Counted from the stretch's first letter, positions 46,600 through 57,789 are shown. The stretch: DNA of 64,000 bases from Cepaea nemoralis (GCA_014155875.1 JACEFZ010021689.1:1-64000); one strand, 5' to 3'. Program-made: numbers and translations. Notes: a model not told the origin generated them from the letters alone.

Positions 46600-47045
46600 T
46601 TTTGCTCTCATCATGCCACGCAAGATAGACTGTCGGACTCCTGCCGGTTCCTCTGGCTCGTTTATTTCAATGGCCAGGATGTCCTTAATGTCCTGCGTCC
46701 ACCTCCATGCTATTTGATCTTTGCCCTTTCTCCCGGCAACCCCGCCTTCTATCGTTGATCTGTCCAAACGAACACTGCGACTTTTACAATGGCTAAATTA
46801 TTTTACTTGCCCAGGCTTGTTGCTGTCTATGGGACAGTTTTCTTCGATGACCAGGTTTTGTTGATTGTCAGCATTTGCCTTCTTCTTCGTCCACGAAATT
46901 CTAAGAATGTTTCTGTAATATGTAGGTTCAAAGCCCCGAACTTCTTCTTTAGGGATGACTCTTCACGACTCACATCCGTAAATTGACATAGGAAATATGC
47001 ATGTCCTTAAAAATGTTACTTTAACTTGTGTGTTGGTGTTGTGTC
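46600..47045 (-). mobile_element. LINE C-terminal fragment
   Basis: Minus strand: KVTFLRTCIFPMSIYGCES, YYRNILRISWTKKKAN, later EKGKDQIAWRWTQDIKDILA. Decayed. Its 3' side passes into the ATGAGTATAATTTACAT minisatellite. Confidence 0.75.
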
Positions 47046-47049
47046 AGAT

Positions 47050-47330
47050 CTTAGTCAGATATGACTGAGCTACCGTATGACAGTAGATGGTACTACCTGC
47101 TTTCTGTTAGCGCCGAATGTTGGGCGGCACTCGCCAAACCCGACGCTCCACATTGAGCCAACGGCTTCGGGCGGAGGCGCGCAATTGGGTGGGTACAAGC
47201 CTTATCCTGGTGCGAGGAAATGCAACCTATATACTAAATGTCGTGGCAGGGCAGACCAGGCTCTAAGCCTTGGTTGGCAACTGGTCTAGGATCGACGCTC
47301 CGACAGGCGGACAGTTAGAGCATTTCTTTG
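47050..47330 (+). repeat. Interspersed repeat of unknown class
   Basis: CAGATATGACTGAGCTACCG, GTTAGCGCCGAATGTTGGGC and later GGTTGGCAACTGGTCTAGGA. The first part recurs inverted at 48786-48870. Confidence 0.6.
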
Positions 47331-47539
47331 ATGATTCGGCAGCTTCTGCAGATTGTCTTATTCCAGATTTATTTGTGTTACCATTCCTCTGGATTAAACT
47401 AGGCAGGCCAAGAGGGGAATAGTGCTGCATGGGCAACACGTGATCTCTACAATTCAGCCCAAGCTTTTTACAATGGAGAGGTACTATATAATTCCATCCC
47501 TGGTTTTAACCGGACCAGTCACATTCGCTATCACCATCA

Positions 47540-47700
47540 ATCAATCAATCATGTGCCATGCCGGAAAGCGTGGGCGGTCATGACTCGCCATTTCACTCGA
47601 TCACCAGAGTCGTGGATCAGCTCAGTGTTCCTGTCTCGTCCATGCCACGTGGCCAATCCATCCAGGTATTTTCCTCTCGGTCTTCCTCTTGGTCTGTATT
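47540..47700 (-). mobile_element. LINE 3' end, (GATT)n tail
   Basis: Minus strand: GACCGAGAGGAAAATACCTG, GATTGGCCACGTGGCATGG, GAGCTGATCCACGACTCTGG, then TCATGACCGCCCACGC and GGCATGGCACATGATTGATT. Confidence 0.8.
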
Positions 47701-48129
47701 ATGTGCCTTGTGGCGTGATATTCTTTATATAGAGATATATTTTCTACCAGTTTTGTCTGGATTCTATCTATTTTAACGGGTTAAGGCAATATTTATCTCC
47801 ACGTCAAGCTTGCTGCATTGTTCTGGAATTCTGTTTTATAGCATTGCTGATTGTGTTGGCATTTCATTCAACTTTTATACGTTTGACGCATTTACTTTCT
47901 GTCTTTCAAACGATTTCACATTGCACATAGATATATTGTATTTCAGCTATATAATTTACAGGATATCGTGACAACATGTCGACATTGCAAGAGTTTATGG
48001 ACATGGGCGAGAAGTCGGGATTGACCGGCCAGGAACTCAGAAAGAACCATAGGTTGTAGTTATTATACCCTTTTTGAAGTACAGTGTAACAAACTATCGT
48101 CTGTCAAGATGGGAAGGTGCCAGGGTACT
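47701..48129. other. Intron 4, nothing certain
   Basis: No exon; a stray splice-like TTACAG|GATATC at 47960 has no open family-like frame after it. Confidence 0.35.
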
Positions 48130-48290
48130 TGTATGTGAGTGACAGAAATGCTCCATGACTCACATATGTATGTTGCCATAGGAAATATGATGTCCTAAAA
48201 GATGTTACTTTAATTTGTGTGTTGATGTTGTGCTATATATTCCTAATACTGTTTAATCACTGCTTTGCTATGTTCAGTCTACGTATTATG
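48130..48290 (-). mobile_element. LINE fragment (YG-ESW region)
   Basis: Reverse complement of CATGACTCACATATGTATGT and GATGTTACTTTAATTTGTG, aligned with 22779-23010 and 46970-47045. Confidence 0.55.
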
Positions 48291-48317
48291 TTGTTGACTG
48301 AGAACACTTTTTTTAAG

Positions 48318-48418
48318 GGACTAAGAGAACATAAGCCTGCTATTGTGTTTGTTGTCTATGGAGAATCATCCGGCGGGACGGCGCAGCCTCTAGAAGGTGT
48401 AGGAGAGCTCTGTCACAA
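48318..48418 (+). CDS. AGXT: AGXT-like exon 5
   Basis: Acceptor CTTTTTTTAAG, donor CACAA|GTATGG. GLREHKPAIVFVVYGESSGG then TAQPLEGVGELCH plus two bases. GESS-G is the conserved block whose Ser contacts the PLP phosphate/substrate side; family members commonly have HGESS, here YGESS. Confidence 0.93.
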
Positions 48419-48436
48419 GTATGGAGTTCACTTTCT

Positions 48437-48486
48437 AATGCCATCATCATCATCATCAACATCATCATCATCATCATCATCATCAT
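48437..48486. repeat. (CAT)n microsatellite
   Basis: About 16 CAT units, just after exon 5. Confidence 0.95.
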
Positions 48487-48553
48487 GATTACCAAGTACC
48501 TTGCCAACTGGCATGGGCGAACATGTCTTTCCACAACTCCATTTGTTTAGCAC

Positions 48554-48554
48554 G

Positions 48555-48628
<74 letters not shown>

Positions 48629-48633
48629 TTATC

Positions 48634-48664
<31 letters not shown>

Positions 48665-48760
48665 CCATCCATCCATCCATCCGTCCGTCCGTCCGTCCGT
48701 CCGTCCGTCCGTCTGTCTGTCTGTCTGTCTGTCTATCTGGCTGGCTGGCAGGCTGGCTGT
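48554..48760. repeat. (ATCT)n-(ATCC)n-(GTCC)n-(TCTG)n compound microsatellite
   Basis: Tetranucleotide motif changes by one base at a time from left to right: TATC, CATC, CGTC, CTGT, CTGG. Confidence 0.97.
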
Positions 48761-48785
48761 CTGTATAAATTATGTGTGGTGTCAG

Positions 48786-48870
48786 GTTTGATTAGCGCCG
48801 CCCAACATTCGGCACTAACAGAAATCAGATAACACCGTCTGTTGTCAAATGGTAGCTGAGTCATATCTGA
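48786..48870 (-). repeat. Interspersed repeat, inverted copy of 47050 element
   Basis: GATTAGCGCCGCCCAACATT and GGTAGCTGAGTCATATCTGA are the reverse complement of the left part of 47050-47330. Confidence 0.65.
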
Positions 48871-48970
48871 CCTTCGACTCATAATATGGCCAACATATAT
48901 ATTTTGTCATATGGTAGCTGAGTCATATATCTGACCTTCGACTCATAATGTGGCCAACATATATATTTCG
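48850..48970. repeat. Two-copy direct repeat, about 58 bp
   Basis: CATATGGTAGCTGAGTCATA, TCTGACCTTCGACTCATAAT and TGGCCAACATATATATTT occur twice in a row. Confidence 0.85.
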
Positions 48971-48984
48971 TTTTGCACTCACTG

Positions 48985-49205
48985 ACTTTTACCTCGAGCG
49001 TATTCCATATTACTAGTGTCCTTCGCCATCAGGCGAACCTACTCCGATTTAAGAGGTACTTGTAATTTACGTCCTCGAGTTAAGGACGAGACGTCAACAT
49101 TTTAGCCCTACTGTCAAGTGTAGGCGTTGAACACTTTACCTCAGCATCAGCGCACCGGATGTTTAAGAACAAACACTCTTATCTATTCGGCCATACTGAC
49201 CGCAT
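48985..49205 (-). mobile_element. SINE family B
   Basis: Minus strand: GTCAGTATGGCCGAATAG head, GTTCAACGCCTACAC, GAGGACGTAAATTACAAGTA, and GTAGGTTCGCCTGATGGCGA. Confidence 0.82.
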
Positions 49206-49301
49206 GACAAACATATTTCAATTTCATGCTTGGAACAGACTGTCAGGCTTCAATTCAGTTACATGAATACTAACTACCAACTTAGCTGTTTTGTTTTTCA
49301 G

Positions 49302-49372
49302 GTACAACGCCCTTCTTGTGGTTGATGCGGTTGCCATACTTGGTGGTGCTCCATTGTTCACGGACGACTGGG
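49302..49372 (+). CDS. AGXT: AGXT-like exon 6
   Basis: Acceptor TTTTGTTTTTCAG, donor G|GTAGGA. The split Lys then YNALLVVDAVAILGGAPLFT and DDW plus one base. The Asp of VVDAVA is the residue that binds the PLP ring nitrogen in this fold type. Confidence 0.93.
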
Positions 49373-49458
49373 GTAGGATCTTTTCACGTACATGTGTATT
49401 GTGCAGACTTGAGTATTTTTGCAGTGTCACCATTTTAGCTGAGTTTGGGGGAAAACAG

Positions 49459-49620
49459 GGTGCCGCTGTAGCACAGTGGCTAGTACACTTTCGTGACGGC
49501 GCGATGGTCGATTGTTCGAATCACTTTTCGAGGCGAGTAGTTTAATTGACCTGGGCTCCCACGTTGACCCATCTTTAAATGTGTACTTGAAATTGTTTGG
49601 GGAAGTACAGGCGTCCGGTG
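49459..49620 (+). mobile_element. tRNA-derived SINE
   Basis: GCCGCTGTAGCACAGTGGCT has a perfect-looking box A (TAGCACAGTGG); box B-like TTGTTCGAATCAC follows about 40 bp later. Body unlike families A-C. Confidence 0.65.
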
Positions 49621-49675
49621 GAATGCTGATCTTATTACGCATTGAGTGTCGATTCTTTTCTTCTTCTTATCAGGG

Positions 49676-49821
49676 TGTATTTTTAATGTCTGTGCAGTGT
49701 TTGAAAATATTTCCGGTCCAAGGTTTGTATTTACCTATTATGTTGCATGAACTTTACAGAAGGTGAATACAAAACTTGGACAGGCAATATTTCCAAACAC
49801 TGCACAGTCATTAAAAATACA
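49676..49821. mobile_element. Fold-back (MITE-like) element, copy 1
   Basis: Arms of 56 bp (49676-49731 and 49766-49821) are near-perfect reverse complements: TGTATTTTTAATGTCTGTGC on the left against GCACAGTCATTAAAAATACA on the right. The loop is only 34 bp. A related copy is at 54607-54760, in the next intron. Confidence 0.88.
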
Positions 49822-50849
49822 ACTTATACCTTTATCCCCCAATGGAGCACAGGCTGTGAACCAACTCACGCCAAGTCCTCCAATCTATTGCCATCTCGTA
49901 GAGCTCCCTCCACATACTCCCCATATTATACATTTCTGTCTTTATAATTATCATTTACGTATTTTTTAAGGTCTCCCTGTATTTTTTTTTTTTTTTTTTT
50001 GCGCTATGGAATCAAGACAAAAAGAAATGTCTAGTTATACTATTTGCAGGTGTTCACTCAGTGTGTGTCCTATCCAGTGCCAACATTTTTTTCTTCATCT
50101 TTTTATTCGCTTTCTTAAGTATTCTTCATAATCTCGGCATTAATGATTCTGTCATACCATTTTAAGAACCATATTCTGTCATGGCATCAGTTAATGAATG
50201 TTTGTAGTTTATTATTAATTCTTTTAGTTGTTTTTCGGGTTCCTGATCCATAAGCAGCCTGGTTTAACATAGAGTTAAATATTCTAAACTAGATACCAGG
50301 TTTGATTTCTTTGACTTCCATATATTTTCTAGTCCCATGAAATCTCATCTTGCCTTCTCCATTCTTATCATCTTAGTCTACACAACTACCTATATATGTG
50401 TATGATTCCACCTCTAGAAAATTACATTCCACCCAAAACCGGTACACAATCAAATGAGCAAGTGTTAAAATATAAATTTCAGTTCACTGAGCATTGAAGT
50501 TGCGAAGGATACCACGCAACAAAACAAATAATACAAGACCCTAGTACAGCGATATATCGCCCTTCTGTCTAACTGGGAGGTCACATTTGACGATATATTA
50601 TCCTTCAGGGCCGAATCAGTTAAGTAAAAGGGAAATCACAAGGGTAATCGGGTTATCGTTTTCATGGTTTATTCTCATTAACTATGTCTTTTTCCCTACG
50701 CGTTTTTATACCTAATGTATGTGATATTCCCATTTAATTTATCTTGCATCTGATTTCATATGTGGGATAAGAGGAAAAACTCATCATCAAAGTCCACATC
50801 GCCATGCTACATGTGTGACTATGATTTGTCAGATATAAATGTATGACTC
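49822..50849. other. Intron 6, nothing certain
   Basis: AT-rich; a T-run at 49983-50000. No element or exon recognised. Confidence 0.35.
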
Positions 50850-51290
50850 TAATCTGAATGAATTATTATAATCTAAATGTATGACTCTAACTGAATCACT
50901 ATAATCTAAATGTATGACTCTAATCTAAATATATGACTATAATCTAATTGTGCCGGGCTCCTTGGCCTAGGTGTTAAACGACTTTCTCCGTAATCCCGCT
51001 TATCCACGTAGGGTAACGAAGCGCGCGAGAATAGGAAGCGGTTCTCGTCGCGTTTGTAACTTACGGGATAAGTGAAACGGCCGCTCAGAAAGCAATGGCA
51101 AACTACTGAGCGTAATCTTGCCAAGAAATCAACCACAGCGGTAAAATGCTGGTGTTGACAGCGATGTCCTGTAAAGGATATGGGAAAAAAAATAAATGTA
51201 ATTGTACGGCTCTAATCTAAATATATGACTCTAAAACAAATGCATTATTCTAATCTAAATGTATGCCTCTAATCTAAATGTATGACTATA
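50850..51290. repeat. Minisatellite, about 21-bp unit, split by a SINE
   Basis: CTAATCTAAATGTATGACTC units on both sides of the SINE at 50946-51185. Confidence 0.88.
50946..51185 (+). mobile_element. SINE family A
   Basis: TGTGCCGGGCTCCTTGGCC head, CGTAATCCCGCTTATCC, CCGCTCAGAAAGCAATGGCA, GTAATCTTGCCAAGAAATCA, GTTGACAGCGATGTCCTGTA then AAGGATATGGG and an A-rich tail. TAATTGT occurs at both borders. Confidence 0.87.
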
Positions 51291-51299
51291 ATATTGCAG

Positions 51300-51384
51300 A
51301 TATCGATGTTATATATGGCGGAGCACAGAAATGTTTGAGTGCCCCTCCGTCTCTTAGTCCGATCTCCTTCTCTCACAGAGCTAG
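51300..51384 (+). CDS. AGXT: AGXT-like exon 7 (PLP lysine)
   Basis: Acceptor ATAATATTGCAG, donor AG|GTTTGT. Reads DIDVIYGGAQKCLSAPPSLS, then PISFSHRA plus two bases. GGAQK holds the Schiff-base Lys (human SGSQKALNAPP). Gly replaces the common Ser at the first position and Ser-Leu-Ser stands where many family members have Gly-Thr-Ser. Confidence 0.94.
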
Positions 51385-51745
51385 GTTTGTTCATTTGTTC
51401 ATAACATTAACTATATACAGAACCTCGTTAGTTCATAACATTAACTATATATAGAACCACGTTAGTTTATAGCATTAATTATATTCAGAATCACGTTAGT
51501 CCATAACATAACTGCATTCAGAATCACGTTAGTTCATAACATTAACTGCATTCAGAATCACGTTAGTTCATAACATTAACTGCATTCAGAATCACGTTAG
51601 TTCATAACATTAACTGCATTCAGAATCACGCTAGTTCATAACATTAACTGCATTCAGAATCACGTTAGTTCATAACATTAACTATATATAGAACCACGTT
51701 AGTTTATAGCATAATTATATTCAGAATCACGTTAGTCCATAACAT

Positions 51746-51746
<1 letters not shown>

Positions 51747-51829
<83 letters not shown>

Positions 51830-51838
51830 TATATAACC
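51747..51838. repeat. (TA)n microsatellite inside the minisatellite
   Basis: TATATA run grown from the ACTATATA part of one minisatellite unit. Confidence 0.95.
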
Positions 51839-51954
51839 ACGTTGGTTATTGCATTAATTATATACAGAATCACGTTAGTTCATATCATTAATTACATACA
51901 GAATCACGTTAGTTCTTAATATTAACGATATACAGAATCACGTTAGTTCATTTT

Positions 51955-52105
51955 TTAATATCCTTTTTACAGGACATTGCTGTCAACACCAGCATTGTAC
52001 TGCTGTTGTTGATGTCTTGGCAAGTTTACGTTCAGTAGTTTGCCATTGGTTTCTGAACGACCGGCTCCCATACCAATTCGTTAAAACCCAGCGCAACGTA
52101 GTGTG
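51955..52105 (-). mobile_element. SINE family A, truncated, inside minisatellite
   Basis: Minus strand: GGTCGTTCAGAAACCAATGG, CAAACTACTGAACGTAAACT, TGCCAAGACATC and GTTGACAGCAATGTCCTG. The minisatellite phrase CACGTTAGTTCAT lies on both sides. Confidence 0.83.
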
Positions 52106-52177
52106 CACGTTAGTTCATAACATTAACTATATACAGAATCACGTTTGTTCATAACATTATATACAGAATCACATTAG

Positions 52178-54260
52178 TGTCGTGTCCTCCTTTAAAGTGT
52201 CGTCCCTGGAGTGAGTAGAGCCAACACCCACATTATAATATTTTTTCCCTATCAATATCCTGGAGAATCCACCAGCTTCCGTCCAACACACTCCATCAGC
52301 CCGTGGACACCTTTTCCTATCACTCTCTCACTGTCGTACTATGCCCCCTCTCATACTTCCCCAACGCAACATATGCAACAACTCTTGCTTCTAAAAATTA
52401 ATAAAGATTAATTTATTAAAAGAAAAGTGTAACGTATATGAGACGTGTATGCGAAGAAAATGTGTGATGTGTTCTATAATGTGTGTAGGATCGGACTCTC
52501 AGATAATAGCATAGTCGGTTCATCCTTGCAAGGACACACCACAGCACGTTAAGTCACAACAGTCCACCTCACCCGGTACTGTATCTCTCCTGCCGGACAC
52601 CGACTGTCATCTGTAGCTACCTGGTAATCCATCTTCCTGATCATCCGAAATAGATACTGTTTGTAAATTACAGCTGATCATGGACTGGTTTGCCCAATGC
52701 ACATAATTTCCTATCGTTTAAAGAATGCACAAATCCTTTGTAGTGAGTATTTAGGTATCACTGTTATTGTTAATATACCTGAACATAACTAGTGTCTATC
52801 TAGGTTCAGGTATCATGTATTTTGAACTATTTCACTAGAATATATCACACCATGTGACTATTATATTGATGTTCTTGTTTAGGTACCAATGTTCTTATAC
52901 TGTGTGATGCATTGACAATCATCACCCATCTTAGGTGAACCATCTTTCTTCTCGGACGTTATTCCTTTTTTGTAAGAAACATTTTTGTGTCCAACTGGTG
53001 TTATGTCTAATTGACGTTGCACTTCATCAAACCAGTGTTGAACTTCCTCGTAACTGGTTATGGAACCTGTGAGAGAAACAACACATCTTGTGATAGTACT
53101 AGTCACTGATCCAACCGGCTGAGTGTAAGCCTATTGCCTTGCTCAGTTATTTTATAGCTAACTAAACTCTGTCATAGAGCATATTAGCTCCTCACCTACG
53201 TCCGAATCAGGCGATGACAAGGAAAGACCCATAAACAGAGTGCACAACTTCAGTGGGCAAACCATTGAAAGATCCCCCCATTGGACACTTTCCCATCTAA
53301 AATCTCTCCAATTATCACCCCTCTACCCTATTCATCCTAGCAGAGCTAATTATCACTTCACTACTCACTAGTTTTCAACTAACAGTGCTAATCATCACAC
53401 TCTAGTTTTAACAAGACTACTGCCTATATTAATTAGGACTAATTATACAATATGCAAACTGTCCTCATTCCGGGATGGCTGCTACACTTTGCCATAACGA
53501 CACATGCTAGTTAATATTAAATTAATCTAACACTGTTGAGCTCTCCCACAAACACGTCCATCATAATCCACGGTTTTGGTCAACACTGTTTCTCCCAATC
53601 ATGGTTTATGGCAAAACCTAAAATTGGTCACGTGACGGTATTCATTATGTCCACACATGTGTTATTTGGACATATCATCCATTGTCAAGAATCTATCCTC
53701 CCTGGCTCAATCAATGTCAGAGTTGTCATCACTTGTTTTGACTCCCACAACAAGCTAGCGAGTTCCTGTGTGCTCCCAACAACGGGTTTCCACAACAAAT
53801 CGCCAATCTTCTTGATGTCCGGAAACTCTAAATGACAGACGGACTGTTTTCTTCCGAGCTGAGTACTTCCGGTTTCAATCCGACCTGTTTATAAACTATC
53901 AAAGTGGTGTATTGAGTCATCTCACTCACTTCCCCTACACATCTGCAGCTGTTAACTTTGCCCGACCTGTGATGGTTGACATCTGATTGTAACCAGGATC
54001 TGACGGGTTTCTATCTGTATTCGAATGTTGATAAACTGTCAAAGCGATGCAGGGATTTGTCTCACTCACCACCGAGTGTTCCTAATCTGTCGACCAGATG
54101 TAAACACGTGCAGTCGCAACTTTTGACCGTCCTGGGGATTTTGACATCCAATTTGTTTTTTCTGTTAGTTAAAATAGTTTTGGCTTTGCAGATAGGCCGG
54201 TTAATCAGAAAGTCTCTATAGTAATCAACTGGTTAAACGCAGGGTTTTATTTTTGTGACA
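52178..54260. mobile_element. LTR-type insertion (TG..CA) with 5-bp target duplication
   Basis: 2083 bp from TGTCGTGTCCTCC to TTTTTGTGACA, flanked by ATTAG at 52173-52177 and 54261-54265. It splits the 34-bp minisatellite, so the empty site is obvious. No conserved coding region. An AATTAATAAAGATTAAT polyadenylation-like stretch lies near 52400. Same family as 38241-40189; solo LTR or non-autonomous LTR element. Orientation not determined. Confidence 0.8.
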
Positions 54261-54575
54261 ATTAGTTCATAACATTAACTATATACAGAATCACGTTAGT
54301 TCATAACATTAACTATATACAGAATCACATTAGTTCATAGCATTAACTGCATTCAGAATCACGTTAGTTCATAACATTAACTATATACAGAATCACATTA
54401 GTTCACAGCATTAACTGCATCAGAATCACGTTAGTTCATAACATTAACTATATACAGAATCACGTTAGTTCATAACATTAACTATATACAGAATCACATT
54501 AGTTCATAGCATTAATTGCATTCAGAATCGCATTAGTTTATAACATTAACTGCAATTCGAATCATGTTAGGTCAC
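54261..54575. repeat. 34-bp minisatellite, second block
   Basis: Continuation of the array that begins at 51388, about 9 more copies after the LTR-type insertion. Confidence 0.93.
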
Positions 54576-54606
54576 ACGCTTATTTGCATAACATGTAGTA
54601 TTATGG

Positions 54607-54760
54607 TGTATTTTTAATGACTGTGCAGTATTTGAAAATATAACCGTCCATGTTTTGTATTTTTGTATTTACCTATTATGTTGCATGAACTTTACAGAGG
54701 ATGAATACAAAACTTGGACCGGCAATATTTTCAAACACTGCACAATCATTAAAAACTACA
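54607..54760. mobile_element. Fold-back (MITE-like) element, copy 2
   Basis: Left arm TGTATTTTTAATGACTGTGC, right arm GCACAATCATTAAAAACTAC; the loop shares ACCTATTATGTTGCATGAAC and TTTACAG with copy 1. Arms are more diverged than in copy 1. Confidence 0.85.
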
Positions 54761-54766
54761 CACTCT

Positions 54767-55086
54767 CCTACAATAACCCCATATTTTATAGACAACTCGG
54801 CACTCAATGGATCGTGTGGTCAATATCACGCCGACCACATTTACATCCTGGGAAATCTTTTGCTACCTATTTTAGACTCGGTCGACCTGGAAGCCCACAT
54901 CAATGTTAAAACTCAACGCCTGGAAGACGAAGAACATTTGAGCACATAAGCACCGACCCGGCAGGCAAGCGTTTTTGCCACTTCGCTGCCACTGCCGGTT
55001 TTCGTGGATTTGAGTAACCGTGCTATTGTTTGTCATTATTGTTAGAGCATATTGGGGATTTGTTTTATTGTTTTTTTTATTTCCAG
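54767..55086. other. Intron 7 tail
   Basis: No element recognised; ends with a T-rich tract before the exon 8 acceptor. Confidence 0.4.
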
Positions 55087-55182
55087 GGAGAAAATAGCCA
55101 ACAGAAAAAAGCCAATACGCTCGTATTATTTTAATGCGCCTGCTCTAGCGGATCACTGGGGCTGTGATGGGAGACCACGGGG
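55087..55182 (+). CDS. AGXT: AGXT-like exon 8
   Basis: Acceptor TTTTTTATTTCCAG, donor GG|GTAAGT. REKIANRKKPIRSYYFNAPA then LADHWGCDGRPR plus two bases. Follows the family's KP..FY.D...L..WGCD..PR block. Confidence 0.92.
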
Positions 55183-55433
55183 GTAAGTTGGTTGATTCAT
55201 ACGTCCGTTTTCTGTCCTCTTCTACTCGACGTGCCTAATAGTTATATGTTTATTCTTGAATAATGAGATACATACAAGAGAATGCTATAAATCGTTACCC
55301 TGACTATGAAGGAAATGTTACAGAGAGATTAAACTGTGCATAGTCATTATTACTGTTGAATATAGTCACCAGTTGAATTGATTTATATGCCACCTTTGCT
55401 TGACCTTAACCTGGGAATAGAACATCCTATTTT

Positions 55434-55640
55434 TCTAACTCACCAGTTATGAAACGCCATTATGGCTTCTATGTCACTGTCAAAATGATGCCCTTTAAGC
55501 GGTTTTTTGTTTTTAACATTTAAAAAGGAAATAACATGTATGATGGAGCCAAATCCGGAGAATAGGGTGACTGCTATATATATAACACCATGCTTTGTGA
55601 GAGAGCGCGTTGTCTTGAGCAACGGAAGATTTAGAGCGAA
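55434..55640 (-). mobile_element. Mariner-type transposase remnant
   Basis: Minus strand gives QDNALSHKAW, then HPYSPDLAPS (the conserved block before the last catalytic Asp), and after a frameshift LKGHHFDSDIEAIMAFHNW. Only the C-terminal third remains. Confidence 0.72.
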
Positions 55641-55784
55641 TGTTATTCATTATTTTCTTGTCACAGTCTTGTATGAAACAAAGACATTACAAAAGAGATT
55701 CAAGCAGTCAGTTAAGCATAGCCTTCCTACTCGATGCAGAGCCAGTGAGCCAGAGTTGACCCAGACAGTGCACCATCAAGTCTT

Positions 55785-55915
55785 TGTCATCATCACAATG
55801 TGCCACGTTGATAACCGTGGGTTTTCATGCTTCGCCATCTCACACGATCATCAGACTCTCGGATGAGGTCTTCTTTCATGTTTCGATTATGTCATGGGCG
55901 GGTGGTTCGAATATT
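55785..55915 (-). mobile_element. LINE 3' end fragment, GATGAT family
   Basis: Minus strand: GACATAATCGAAACATGAAA, GATCGTGTGAGATGGCGAAG and AACGTGGCACATTGTGATGA, a diverged relative of 42105-42322. Confidence 0.6.
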
Positions 55916-56144
55916 TATCTCGTTGTCGGCCCCTTGCTGCTTCCCCTCATCAAGCAGATGTCCTGGAATAGAGGTTGTTGCACGGTAGTCTGGCGAAGGC
56001 ATTGGGGATCTAGGAGAGAAAGCGACCACTGGGCTAAAGATACCCTATCATCATCCAGCGGATTATCCTGTGCAGAATCCAACCCCACTCCCCGCCCCCC
56101 CCCCTCAAAAAAGAAAACAGTCTTTCGAAATTATATAGATATCA
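55916..56144. other. Intron 8, nothing certain
   Basis: A C-run at 56094-56104 is the only notable feature. Confidence 0.4.
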
Positions 56145-56455
56145 TGCCCCTGTTGTTGTCACGCATTTGCTGTCACTCATTTGCTGTCTTGCGTTTTTCT
56201 GCCACTCGTTTGCTGTGACGCGTTTGTTGTCACTCGTTTGCTGTCACACGTTTGCTGTCACTCATTTGCTTTCATGCGTTTGTTGTCACTCGTTTGTTGT
56301 CTTGCGTTTTCTGTCACTCGTTTGCTTTCATGTGTTTGTTGTCACGCGTTTGCTGTCACATGTTTGTTGTCACGCGTTTGCTGTCATGCTTTTGTTGTTA
56401 TGCGTTTGTTGTCATGCGTTTGTTGTCATGCGTTTGCTGTCACGCGTAAACTATC
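56145..56455. repeat. Minisatellite, about 15-bp unit
   Basis: About 20 copies of TGTCACGCGTTTGCT / TGTCATGCGTTTGTT. The 15-bp period leaves all forward frames partly open, giving Cys/His-rich spurious ORFs. Confidence 0.94.
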
Positions 56456-56816
56456 TAGCACATCTTGATATCTATGTAGTGGTCTTCCTCGTCTCCGTAT
56501 CCATGGCACACAACCATCCATAATGATCTTTCCTAGACTTTCATATCATCGTACGTGTCCAAATTATTTTATTTCCCTTATTTCCCTGTGCCTTTATAAC
56601 CAATGTTTTTTGTTTGTTTTTTTAATATTGAGTTCTTTAAGAGGAATGAGGAGGAGGGGAGTAGAGGAAGAAGAGGGGGTGGCATGGTAGAGGAGGAGAA
56701 GAAGAAAAAGAAGAAGATATTCAGTTTTATCAATGAAGAAACACCACCGTCTATTTTTATTGTTATTTAACTCTCTCTCTCTCTCTCTCTCTCTTTTCTC
56801 TCTTCTCTCTCTCTCT

Positions 56817-56860
<44 letters not shown>

Positions 56861-57079
56861 TTAAACACGTTTTCAAAAGGTGCCACTCGAGATCTTTGAA
56901 ATCAATCCACCCCTTACCAGTTTAATGAGCGAACATCTCCTAAAAAGAACCATATCATGCATTATGCTAGGATTTACGCCTCGGGAGTATTTTTGCGTTC
57001 CTCTGTTCTAATATGTAGGACTGGATTTTCAATTGTTTCATATAAATAAATATGTGTGCCTGTGTTATTTTCCTTTCAG
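56456..57079. repeat. Intron 8 end with (CT)n tract
   Basis: (CT)n at 56771-56860 with TT breaks; purine-rich GAGGAGG patch at 56640-56720. Rest unassigned. Confidence 0.85.
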
Positions 57080-57149
57080 CTTTCACCATACAGAAATGGT
57101 AACCAATGTGTACATGTTGAGGGAGTCACTAGCAATGTTAGCTGAACAG
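57080..57149 (+). CDS. AGXT: AGXT-like exon 9
   Basis: Acceptor TTTCCTTTCAG, donor CAG|GTACTG. Split Gly then FHHTEMVTNVYMLRESLAML and AEQ. HHT and LRESLA..AEQ are strongly conserved in the family. Confidence 0.94.
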
Positions 57150-57183
57150 GTACTGGTGTTTACATAAACTGCCTGTGTATCTA

Positions 57184-57505
57184 TGTGTGTGGATGTGTGT
57201 GTGTGTTAGCGTGTATGTGTGTGGGCGTTGGCCTGTATGTGTGTGTGCGTGTGTATGTGTGTGAGTGTGTATCTATGTGTGTGGTCGTGTGTGTGTGTTA
57301 GCGTGTGTGTGTGTGGGCGTTGGCCTGTATGTGTGTGGGTGCGTGTGTATCTAGGTGTGTGGACGTGTGTATCTATGTATGTGGGCGTGTGTGGTTGGCG
57401 TGTATGTGTGTGGGCGTGTGTGTGTTGGCGTGTATGTGTGCGAGCGTGTGTGTATGTGGACATGTAAGTTGATGTGTGGATATGTGAGTAGATGTGTGGG
57501 TGCAT
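57184..57505. repeat. (GT)n-derived low-complexity tract
   Basis: GTGTGTATGTGTGTGGGCGT-type imperfect repeat right after exon 9. Confidence 0.9.
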
Positions 57506-57789
57506 GATATCCCCAGAATTACAATAACCAGCGAATTACAATTACAAGAATTACAATAATGTAAAATAATATCTCCAGCTAGGTTGTCACGAATGCGCGT
57601 ATATCATCCAGAATGTATCTCGTCTACAATCAAGATGGACAGATTAAGGAAGAATGAGAAGGGAGGAAAATAACTAAAAACGGTATTCTCAACATTTAAA
57701 AATCTAATACGCAACGCTGCGCCAGTAGATCAAGGCAAGCAATGTCTGGTTTCTACGTCTGAGGAATCTCAAATTCGACGCCTCTCCCC

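Larger units (their letters stand above)
51388..52172. repeat. 34-bp minisatellite, first block
   Basis: GTTCATAACATTAACTATAT then ACAGAATCACGTTA, with a CTGCATTC variant; about 16 copies. Contains a (TA)n expansion and a SINE. Starts 4 bp after exon 7. Confidence 0.93.

Noticed and set aside
56167..56523. Cys/His/Phe-rich 118-codon frame
   Set aside because: 15-bp minisatellite keeps frames open; Cys-His spacing is a repeat artefact, not a zinc finger.
57206..57505. Thr/His-rich 99-codon frame
   Set aside because: Translation of the (GT)n-derived tract.
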